5,009 nucleotides of DNA, taken from assembly GCA_041481485.1 (NCBI GenBank), contig JBGPBY010000539.1, positions 1-5,009 of the forward strand, written 5' to 3'. How positions within the stretch are numbered: the first letter of the stretch is position 1; each line of letters opens with the position of its first letter. Shown here piece after piece: positions 1 through 5,009 of the stretch. The stretch comes from JBGPBY01 sp041481485. GTDB lineage: Bacteria; Acidobacteriota; Terriglobia; 20CM-2-55-15. The notes under the pieces were generated by a model, which had not been told where the DNA came from, made no database searches, and saw nothing but the letters and a program-made list of their open reading frames with translations. Made by a program: the position numbers and the translations under genes.

Positions 1-1
1 C

Positions 2-1600
2 CTTTCCCTGGCTTCGCTTTGGCCGGTCGTGGAGTCTTGCCGGGATGCACAAACCGCCAGTGATACGGCCAGGCACGCGGTGGACTACGCCACCGTTCGG
101 GACTTCCGGCAAAAGGAAATCGCCAGTCTGCTGGAACAACGTGCCGCCGCTGCAGAAATCGAACTTGGAGCGGCAGGACAGGCATCCGATTCAGGATTTG
201 TTGGAGTTCTGGAGCGGACTTCGCGCGCAAAGGAGAGGCTGGCGTCCCTGGGCCAGGAAGAGAAAGACTTGCAACGCCGTCACCACGACACGGAAATCGC
301 GGTGACCCGCCTCGACGAACGCCTTCGCAGCCGCACAGTCATTTTGACCGGTGAAACCGACCGGCGCGATTCGGCAGCTTCGGCACTTCGTTTGTTTGCA
401 TCCACGGGGTTGTTGATGCTGACCGCTCCCGGAATTGATGGGAAAAATGCGCGTGGTTGGTCGACCGCGCGTACCGTGGAAGTCGCCTATGAATTGGTCT
501 CTCGACTGAGTTCCATCGATGCGGGCGATTCCGCGTGGGAGTACCAGCAAAGATCCGCTCCATCTCAGTTCAATGCCTTGATGCAGGCCCTTTCCATTCA
601 GGGCTACAAATCATCGGCAACATTTCGCGATGACGTATTTGTGGCTGCGGTCGCGTTTGCGGGTCAGGACCGTACCATCAATGAAGTCCGGCAAATCCTT
701 TCCGACGATGTGTCCGACCGGCAATTATTGCTGGATTCGCGGGCGCGAGAAATCCTGGAAGACCACCTGTCCGGCGCAGTCGCTACACATCTCGGAGAAT
801 TGCTCCACGTAGCCGAAGAACAGGTGCGCTGGATGAACATTGAACTCGACAGCCGGCCCATGAGCACTGGAATGAAATTGCGGTTCGTCTGGCGATTCGC
901 AGAAACGGCACCCGCGGGAATGAACGAGGCGAGACAACGTCTGATGCAGTTGAACGCCGCATGGAGACCGTCTGACCGGCAGATGTTAGGCAAATTTCTG
1001 CAGCAGCGAATTGAGGCAGCCTGTTCCGATATCGAAGGTGCCGGATGGCACGATTCCCTTACCGAAGCACTGGATTACCGGAAATGGCATTCGTTTGGCA
1101 TCGAACGGTTTCATGACGGTGTCTGGCTTCGTCTCACTCCGAAAACCTTCGGGACCGGTTCCGGAGGCGAAAAAGCCGTCGCGCTGACCCTGCCTCACTT
1201 TGCCGCAGCTGCAGCCTTTTATCGAACGGCTCAACCCCTTGCGCCACGCCTGATTCTGCTCGATGAAGCTTTCGTCGGTATAGATTCCGACATGCGGGCA
1301 AAATGCATGGGTTTGATCGATGTATTCGACCTCGACTTCATGATGACGAGTGAACGGGAATGGGGCTGCTATTCCACGCTGCCGGGCATTGCCATCTATC
1401 AATTGTCTACCCGCCCCGGAATCGATGCGATCGGGCTGACCCGATGGGTGTGGAATGGCCGCCAGCGCCGATTGATGCGCCACTCCGGAACTGAAGAGAC
1501 CGGGAAGTCTGATCCGGGAAACACCGCGTTGGGCGCCACAGCCGGTTTACCTCGAACGAGCCGCATGCCGTCCCGGAAGCATGATCCCAAACCTGGGTAA
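2..1600 (+). CDS. jetC: JetC-like SMC/MukB-type ATPase (TIGR02680 family), C-terminal part, 5' end outside window
   Basis: The frame is open to the left edge (nine codons precede the first GTG at 29), so the gene starts upstream and that GTG is not its start. About 530 residues are visible, against roughly 1400 for the family. Numbering from the GTG: residues ~1-110 are charged and look like the end of a long coiled coil. The head domain follows, with ABC signature GTGSGGEKA (375-383), Walker B RLILLDEAF with D412/E413, D-loop GIDSD (417-421) and the family-typical SEREWGCYSTLPG (441-453). Walker A, hinge and the first coil must lie upstream. Family knowledge: JetC with JetA and JetB forms a condensin-like loop-extruding complex that recognises circular plasmids, and JetD cleaves them. 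Residues after about 480 form a Pro/Gly/Arg-rich tail that I do not recognise as part of the family. jetD, usually next in such operons, is not downstream. Family call is strong; activity of the system here is unknown. Confidence 0.88.
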   Translation, partial: LSLASLWPVVESCRDAQTASDTARHAVDYATVRDFRQKEIASLLEQRAAAAEIELGAAGQASDSGFVGVLERTSRAKERLASLGQEEKDLQRRHHDTEIAVTRLDERLRSRTVILTGETDRRDSAASALRLFASTGLLMLTAPGIDGKNARGWSTARTVEVAYELVSRLSSIDAGDSAWEYQQRSAPSQFNALMQALSIQGYKSSATFRDDVFVAAVAFAGQDRTINEVRQILSDDVSDRQLLLDSRAREILEDHLSGAVATHLGELLHVAEEQVRWMNIELDSRPMSTGMKLRFVWRFAETAPAGMNEARQRLMQLNAAWRPSDRQMLGKFLQQRIEAACSDIEGAGWHDSLTEALDYRKWHSFGIERFHDGVWLRLTPKTFGTGSGGEKAVALTLPHFAAAAAFYRTAQPLAPRLILLDEAFVGIDSDMRAKCMGLIDVFDLDFMMTSEREWGCYSTLPGIAIYQLSTRPGIDAIGLTRWVWNGRQRRLMRHSGTEETGKSDPGNTALGATAGLPRTSRMPSRKHDPKPG

Positions 1601-1606
1601 TCCGGG
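1572..1606 (+). other. Imperfect inverted repeat over the jetC stop codon
   Basis: An outer arm CCCGGA (1572-1577) pairs with TCCGGG (1601-1606). An inner CCCA (1586-1589) pairs with TGGG (1594-1597) around the loop AACC. The TAA stop at 1598-1600 lies within the structure. There is no T-tract after it, so an intrinsic terminator is doubtful. It may be a weak stem-loop or chance. Confidence 0.25.
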
Positions 1607-1633
1607 CCTTCGCCTGAAATCGACCCGTTTTCA

Positions 1634-1681
1634 GCCGCGTTAGCGGCGGCAGGTCCCTTAGCCACCGGCGTCAGCCGGTGG
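1634..1681. repeat. REP-like double hairpin in the convergent intergenic gap
   Basis: There are two perfect palindromes: GCCGC-GTTA-GCGGC (1634-1647) and CCACCGGC-GTCA-GCCGGTGG (1662-1681), separated by 14 bases. Both have a GTYA tetraloop. They lie in the 112-base non-coding gap (1601-1712) between two convergent genes, a typical site for REP elements and bidirectional transcription stops. Very similar sequences recur in intergenic regions of Acidobacteriota and some other phyla, from memory. No T-run follows either hairpin, so a termination role is inferred from position and stem strength only. Confidence 0.7.
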
Positions 1682-1712
1682 AAATTTATGACCCTAATTG
1701 TGAAATGCTGAA

Positions 1713-1973
1713 CTAAGGTTCACTGTTTCGTTTTCGGGAAAGTTCCAGAGCCCTCATGAACGCTTCGACGTCGACTTCGTTTGAATAGAATCTTGAGCAG
1801 AGGAACCGTTTCGTGTCCATTTCGCTCATTCCCGAGGGACAGGATGCCAGAGCGATTGCCCGTGCCGCGTCAAACATTTCCGACATCATCTCCACGCGAT
1901 CAATACTGGAACGCCGCATCAGCATTTCGCGAAATCTGAGTTGGATATCGGGACCTGTATCTCCGTTACTCAT
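1713..1973 (-). CDS. Small hypothetical protein (86 aa) coupled to the upstream nucleotidyltransferase gene
   Basis: I chose the ATG at 1973-1971, giving 86 residues. It overlaps the last 8 bases of the nucleotidyltransferase gene (ATGAGTAA, holding that gene's TAA), a standard arrangement for coupled translation. No clear Shine-Dalgarno is visible, so reinitiation by ribosomes from the upstream gene is likely. A longer in-frame version starting at 2075 would add 34 residues lying entirely over the nucleotidyltransferase 3' end, and I rejected it. The protein has no signal peptide or membrane segment and looks mostly helical. A core RVEMMSEMFDAARAIALAS (26-44) is followed by SEMDTKRFLCSRFY (50-63) and an acidic-then-basic C-terminus. 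Similar small proteins with an ARAI/VLAS-type core and an RFY or RLY motif sit beside nucleotidyltransferases in other genomes, from memory. It may be an antitoxin or binding partner. It has no HEPN RX4-6H motif. Function unknown. Confidence 0.72.
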   Translation of the reverse strand: MSNGDTGPDIQLRFREMLMRRSSIDRVEMMSEMFDAARAIALASCPSGMSEMDTKRFLCSRFYSNEVDVEAFMRALELSRKRNSEP

Positions 1974-2514
1974 TAGTATTCGACAGTTTTTCCATGTCGT
2001 CCTTAAGTCCAAGCTTTTCTGACCAATATCGAAGATACTCAAAATCACAGCCGGGCCCCAGAAGATTGCGAACATCCTTTCGCTGCATCTCAGAATCAGA
2101 ATGTTTTGCCCAAATTAGTTTGGAAAGGATTAGATCTTCACGGCTGATCAATGACGTTGCGAAACTGCCAAAATCAACGACACGCCGCCTGCTGAATTTA
2201 GTCTCCTCAAAATCAGAATGGGTCAAGATAATGAAATCGACTTTGACCACACTTTCATAGTGAATGATATTGAACATGGATCTTCGATGCACCGCATCAA
2301 TTACAGCTTCTTTGGAAATGTAATAGTCGAGTTCAAACGATTGGACTATGTGTTCAACATCTCTGTCACTAATGGCGACAACAATATCGATATCGCGGGT
2401 CATGCGCGGCTGTGCGTAATGGCTCATCGCAACTGAACCGGTGAGCATGAATTCGAGACCAAGCGAGGTCAGCTTTGTGGAAACGTCACGAAGAATATCC
2501 AGTTCGGATTGCAT
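1966..2514 (-). CDS. Nucleotidyltransferase-fold protein, DUF6036/AbiEii-like
   Basis: I chose the ATG at 2514-2512, giving 182 residues. The open frame continues upstream to 2790, but that part is antisense to the oxidoreductase gene and is low-quality sequence. The protein opens with a helix (SELDILRDVSTKLTSLGL), then the nucleotidyltransferase core: FMLTGSVAM (22-30, with G26/S27), the metal-binding pair D41-x-D43 in RMTRDIDIVV, and a third acidic residue D93 in VKVDFIIL. The C-terminal helical part has SREDLILSKLIWAKHSDSE (124-142) and KDVRNLL (146-152), typical of DUF6036-type proteins. All catalytic acids are present, so it is probably active. The family transfers nucleotides to protein or RNA acceptors, and AbiEii/MenT relatives are toxins. 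The substrate here is unknown. It is coupled to the 86-residue gene. GC in sampled stretches is about 38-40%, against 53-62% in neighbours, which suggests acquisition. No strong Shine-Dalgarno precedes the start. Confidence 0.85.
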   Translation of the reverse strand: MQSELDILRDVSTKLTSLGLEFMLTGSVAMSHYAQPRMTRDIDIVVAISDRDVEHIVQSFELDYYISKEAVIDAVHRRSMFNIIHYESVVKVDFIILTHSDFEETKFSRRRVVDFGSFATSLISREDLILSKLIWAKHSDSEMQRKDVRNLLGPGCDFEYLRYWSEKLGLKDDMEKLSNTNE

Positions 2515-2530
2515 TCCGGCTAAGGATAAT
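2503..2530 (+). promoter_or_regulatory. Weak candidate promoter for the oxidoreductase gene
   Basis: GATAAT (2525-2530) is a good -10 match and lies 23 bases before the ATG at 2554. A poor -35 match, TTCGGA (2503-2508), sits 16 bases upstream of it. The -35 would lie inside the 5' end of the divergent nucleotidyltransferase gene. This is a motif match only. Confidence 0.25.
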
Positions 2531-2553
2531 CGAAATTGAAATGAATTGAAGTC

Positions 2554-3546
2554 ATGAGTAAATTGCGCTGGGGAGTCCTCGGTACATCGAATTTTGCACG
2601 AAACAAGATGCTGTCGGCGTTGCAGGCATGCGAGTATGCCGCCGTGACTGCGGTGTCGTCTCGAAACCCGGCCAGAGCCAGGGCTCTGGCTGATCAATTT
2701 GGAATTAAGAAGGCGTACGGAAGTTACGACGAACTTATTGCCGATTCTGATCTGGACGTCATTTACAATCCGCTTCCCAATCATTTGCACGTACCGTGGT
2801 CCGTCAGGGCGATCGAAGCCGGAAAGAACGTACTTTGCGAAAAGCCGGTGGCAATGACCGCCGCAGAAGCGCAGATACTTTTAGATACCTCCAGCCGCAG
2901 TCCGGGAATCAAGGTCATGGAAGCGTTCATGTACCGCTTTCATCCGCAATGGCAGCACACAAAAAAAGCGATCCGGAGCGGTCAAATTGGAGAGTTGCAG
3001 ACGGTCCATTCTACTTTTGCCTACTTCAACTCCGATGGCGGCAATATCCGGAATCAGCCCGCCACCGGCGGCGGAGGGTTAATGGACATCGGTTGCTACA
3101 ACATCTCATTGTCGCGATTTCTATTTGACAGTGAGCCGAAGCGGGTGATTGCTACAGCGGACTTCGATCCGAAGTTCAAGACAGACCGGCGGGTTTCCGG
3201 GATTTTGGACTTCGGGTCAGGAACAGCAACGTTCACCTGTTCCACTCAAATGGTTCCATTTCAGCACGTGGTCATTCTCGGGACAGACGGACGCATTGAG
3301 TTGGAAATTCCCTTCAACGCTCCTGCCAACCAGTCCGTGCGGATATTGCATCAACAGGGTAGCCGCATCGACGAAATCCGATTCGAACCTTGCGACCAAT
3401 ATACAATTCAGGCCGATCAATTCTCCCGCGCAATCCTGAATGACGTACCGGCTCCGACACCGTTGTCAGACGCCGTCGCCAATATGAAAGTTCTGGATGC
3501 GATCCGCGAAAGCAGCCAAAAGGAAACGTGGATCTCCATTTCATGA
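2554..3546 (+). CDS. Gfo/Idh/MocA family NAD(P)-dependent oxidoreductase
   Basis: This 330-residue protein has the normal full length for the family. The N-terminal Rossmann domain has the dinucleotide loop GVLGTSNFA (7-15) and a second strand ending in AVSSRNPARARALA (33-46). DVIYNPLPNHLHVPW (68-82) and the family hallmark CEKPVAM (95-101, catalytic-site K97) follow. The C-terminal alpha/beta domain has MEAFMYRFHPQW (122-133) and GGGGLMDIGCYNISLSRFLF (172-191), where D178 and Y182 fit the usual active-site positions. The pattern is closest to the glucose-fructose oxidoreductase, xylose dehydrogenase and dihydrodiol dehydrogenase branch, so a cytoplasmic sugar or polyol dehydrogenase/reductase is likely. 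The exact substrate cannot be read from sequence. The ATG at 2554 places the Rossmann motif at the expected distance from the N-terminus, though only a weak Shine-Dalgarno is visible. It is divergent to the nucleotidyltransferase gene with 39 bases between starts, and could be co-transcribed with the lipoprotein gene 80 bases downstream. Confidence 0.93.
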   Translation: MSKLRWGVLGTSNFARNKMLSALQACEYAAVTAVSSRNPARARALADQFGIKKAYGSYDELIADSDLDVIYNPLPNHLHVPWSVRAIEAGKNVLCEKPVAMTAAEAQILLDTSSRSPGIKVMEAFMYRFHPQWQHTKKAIRSGQIGELQTVHSTFAYFNSDGGNIRNQPATGGGGLMDIGCYNISLSRFLFDSEPKRVIATADFDPKFKTDRRVSGILDFGSGTATFTCSTQMVPFQHVVILGTDGRIELEIPFNAPANQSVRILHQQGSRIDEIRFEPCDQYTIQADQFSRAILNDVPAPTPLSDAVANMKVLDAIRESSQKETWISIS

Positions 3547-3601
3547 GCGAGAACCAGCTGTTTGTTTTGGATCCAAAAAACATATCCCAGGCTTCTCAAT
3601 T

Positions 3602-3610
3602 TGTTATACC
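3602..3610 (+). promoter_or_regulatory. Possible extended -10 promoter before the lipoprotein gene
   Basis: TGTTATACC in the 80-base gap after the oxidoreductase gene resembles an extended -10 element (TGn followed by TATACC). It lies 16 bases before the ATG at 3627 and no good -35 is visible. The transcript leader would be very short, so this is weak. The gene may instead be read from upstream. Confidence 0.2.
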
Positions 3611-3626
3611 GTTCGTGGGAATTTCT

Positions 3627-4562
3627 ATGTCTGATCGGATTAAGTCGATTTTTCGAATCATCGTCTGGATTTCGTTTCCGATAGTCCTTTCTGCCTGCAT
3701 GAAGCCGGAAGCTCCTGCCGGAGGTCTACCGGCGCCGAAAGGGCCGCAACGGACTAAGGAACAGAACATCGAACTCGGCCGTCAGCACAAGACCTCCTCC
3801 GATTTGTTTCAGGCTCTGCGTGACGAAGCGAAAGGCGGGCAGAAGCTGGAGTGGAGCCATCTTCCCGACTGGAGCGGTATTTATTCACGGCCGCTGAACA
3901 AAGGGTTGAATTTCGATAGCGACCAGCCTTCTGATGTCCTGACTACAGCCAAACTCACTCCCGAATTTCAGGCGAAGTTCGTCAAGCGAATCGACGATCT
4001 GAAACGTGGCATCGAGTGGGATCCGATTTCGGCATGCAGTCCTCCCGGTGTTCCTCGCTGGCTGACTGAGCCATTTCTCCGCGAGTTCGTCGTGACGCCG
4101 AATCAATCATGGTTGATCAACGAAATGGTCAATGATATTCGGCGAATCTACACCGATGGTCGCGTCCACACTCCTGAAGAGGACCGCATTCCCACTCCCG
4201 ATGGGGATTCGATCGGTTTCTGGGATGGACCGCGGTTGGTGATGCACACCAATCAATTGAAGGCGGGGATCTATCAAAGAGGAAATCCGGATTTTACCGA
4301 TCAGGTGGAAACGGTCGAAATCTGGCAAAAGACCGACGACAAGACCATGGGAGTCGAAGTCTGGGTCTATGACCCGCCGGCGCTTCTTGAACCCTGGTAT
4401 GTGCATCAAACCTACGTGAAGCTGACCGATCCGCCGGATCAGCGCATTCGTTATTGGGACTGTGGCGAAAATCCAAACAATGCGGTGTTCCAGACCAAGG
4501 ACGGTACCACTCAGTTTCGAAGCCTGAATTATCGGGACGATAGCGGGAAAGGTAAACCATGA
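3627..4562 (+). CDS. Predicted lipoprotein of unknown function, paired with DUF6152 protein
   Basis: I chose the ATG at 3627, giving 311 residues, because it directly starts a lipoprotein signal peptide and has TGGGA 6 bases upstream. An in-frame ATG at 3528 lies inside the oxidoreductase gene and would bury the signal. The basic n-region MSDRIKSIFR leads to a hydrophobic stretch and lipobox VLSAC with C24, so the mature protein should be lipid-anchored in the envelope. A Pro-rich linker follows (27-43). The globular part has LPDWSGIYSRPL (79-90), ISACSPPGVPR (134-144), IYTDGRVHTPEEDRIPTP (174-191), GDSIGFWDGPRLVMHTNQLK (193-212), EIWQKTDD (231-238) and DPPALLEPWYV (249-259). These are hallmarks of a family seen beside DUF6152 genes in Acidobacteriota and some Proteobacteria, from memory. 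C137 and C279 could form a disulfide. The stop overlaps the next start (ATGA), so the two are coupled. Biochemical role is unknown. Confidence 0.85.
   Translation: MSDRIKSIFRIIVWISFPIVLSACMKPEAPAGGLPAPKGPQRTKEQNIELGRQHKTSSDLFQALRDEAKGGQKLEWSHLPDWSGIYSRPLNKGLNFDSDQPSDVLTTAKLTPEFQAKFVKRIDDLKRGIEWDPISACSPPGVPRWLTEPFLREFVVTPNQSWLINEMVNDIRRIYTDGRVHTPEEDRIPTPDGDSIGFWDGPRLVMHTNQLKAGIYQRGNPDFTDQVETVEIWQKTDDKTMGVEVWVYDPPALLEPWYVHQTYVKLTDPPDQRIRYWDCGENPNNAVFQTKDGTTQFRSLNYRDDSGKGKP
4545..4552 (+). promoter_or_regulatory. Ribosome binding site for the DUF6152 gene
   Basis: The purine run GGGAAAGG ends 6 bases before the ATG at 4559, inside the end of the lipoprotein gene. It supports the ATGA-overlap start. 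Confidence 0.6.
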
Positions 4563-4957
4563 AGAAATTCTTCATCTCCACAATCATCGGAATTGTGGCG
4601 CTGGCCGTATCTGTTTCTTCGCTCTTGGCGCACCACTCCTCTGCGATGTTTGATCAGACGCGAACGATTACCGTGGAAGGCGTCGTCAAGAAGTGGGAAT
4701 TGACCAACCCTCATTCCTGGCTGTGGGTGGAAGTGAAAGAAAAAGACGGAAAAACCGTGATCTGGGGATTCGAAGCCGAAGGCCCCAGCACATTGCAGCG
4801 CGCCGGCATTCATCCAACGGATTTCAAGCCCGGTACGAAATTGAAGATCTCCGGAAACCCTATGAAGAACGGAGAAAAGGAAGCAATTTGGATCAGTGCC
4901 GTCCGAAGCGCGGACGGCAAGAAGTTCGATCCTCGCGCCGGCTTTCAGATCAAGTAA
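4559..4957 (+). CDS. Secreted DUF6152 family protein
   Basis: This 132-residue protein has a classical signal peptide: MKK, a hydrophobic stretch (4-20), then SLLA with likely cleavage before H25. The mature protein would begin with HHSSAMFD, a typical start for this family. The body is a small, probably all-beta domain: ITVEGVVKKWELTNPHSWLWVEV (37-59), GKTVIWGFEAEGPSTLQRAGI (64-84), DFKPGTKLKISGNPMKNGEKEAIW (88-111). The conserved His residues in HHS and NPHSW could bind a metal, but that is inference; the family has no established function known to me. It would act in the periplasm, probably with the lipoprotein whose stop codon it overlaps by 4 bases. A strong Shine-Dalgarno lies upstream. 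The length is complete for the family. Confidence 0.9.
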   Translation: MKKFFISTIIGIVALAVSVSSLLAHHSSAMFDQTRTITVEGVVKKWELTNPHSWLWVEVKEKDGKTVIWGFEAEGPSTLQRAGIHPTDFKPGTKLKISGNPMKNGEKEAIWISAVRSADGKKFDPRAGFQIK

Positions 4958-4960
4958 GAT

Positions 4961-5003
4961 CCCTCTCCCAACGGGAGAGGGTGGCCGAAGGCCGGGTGAG
5001 GGG
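4961..5003. repeat. REP-like palindromic repeat after the DUF6152 gene
   Basis: A perfect 9-bp stem CCCTCTCCC (4961-4969) / GGGAGAGGG (4973-4981) has loop AAC. It is followed by a small hairpin GGCC-GAA-GGCC (4983-4993) and then GGGTGAGGGG, which can also pair with the first arm. The arrangement begins 3 bases after the stop codon. It matches a type of dispersed intergenic palindrome I know from many Proteobacteria and Acidobacteriota genomes. It could also help end transcription or stabilise the mRNA, but no T-run is seen. The repeat may run past the window edge. Confidence 0.75.
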
Positions 5004-5009
5004 TACCGC

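Noticed and set aside
986..1483. 165-codon open frame on the - strand within jetC
   Set aside because: It is the antisense shadow of the conserved ATPase head and has no recognisable domain.
1634..1681. CRISPR array or intrinsic terminator
   Set aside because: There are only two different palindromes with no regular repeat-spacer pattern, and no T-tract follows either stem.
1713..1973. HEPN toxin partner of an MNT-type antitoxin
   Set aside because: The small protein lacks the RX4-6H catalytic motif and is shorter than typical HEPN domains.
1974..2075. Longer start for the 86-residue protein, adding a hydrophobic-looking N-terminus
   Set aside because: It lies wholly over the 3' end of the nucleotidyltransferase gene in another frame. 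The ATGAGTAA overlap gives a better start.
2515..2790. N-terminal extension of the nucleotidyltransferase frame on the - strand
   Set aside because: It is antisense to the conserved oxidoreductase 5' region. It lacks domain features, and the domain begins naturally at the ATG at 2514.
3149..3439. 96-codon + strand frame inside the oxidoreductase gene
   Set aside because: It is an out-of-frame shadow of a well-supported gene with no start signal or domain.
3528..3626. Earlier start for the lipoprotein gene inside the oxidoreductase gene
   Set aside because: It would put 33 residues before a clear lipoprotein signal peptide. The ATG at 3627 has its own ribosome site.

Overview
The window is a bacterial chromosomal segment of moderate GC content, with compact genes on both strands. 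No rRNA, tRNA, integrase or transposase is visible. Three things point to Acidobacteriota or a related soil-type lineage: the lipoprotein plus DUF6152 gene pair, and two REP-like palindromic intergenic repeats of kinds common in Acidobacteriota and some Proteobacteria. This taxonomic guess rests on resemblance only, and Proteobacteria cannot be excluded.

Left part (1-1712): the window opens inside a large + strand gene. Its visible C-terminal ~530 residues carry the ABC signature, Walker B and SEREWG segments of the TIGR02680 family. This is the JetC SMC/MukB-like ATPase of one type of Wadjet plasmid-defence operon. The gene ends at 1600 with an unusual Pro/Gly/Arg-rich tail. No jetD-like gene follows. 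A non-coding gap with two perfect hairpins, both with GTYA loops, comes next.

Middle part (1713-2514): two overlapping genes on the - strand form an AT-richer cassette. A 182-residue nucleotidyltransferase-fold protein (DUF6036/AbiEii-like) is translationally coupled to an 86-residue partner of unknown function. Next to a Wadjet gene, this pair looks like an accessory or defence module, possibly toxin-antitoxin. That last step is inference.

Right part (2554-4957): a Gfo/Idh/MocA oxidoreductase gene starts divergently 39 bases from the nucleotidyltransferase. After an 80-base gap comes a lipoprotein of unknown function, joined by an ATGA overlap to a secreted DUF6152 protein. These look like ordinary chromosomal metabolic and envelope genes. 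A second, different REP-like palindrome follows the last stop codon.

Overall, the window appears to span the junction between a defence or accessory region (left and middle) and core-like genes (right). The most notable points are the JetC C-terminus with no JetD behind it and the coupled nucleotidyltransferase/small-protein pair.
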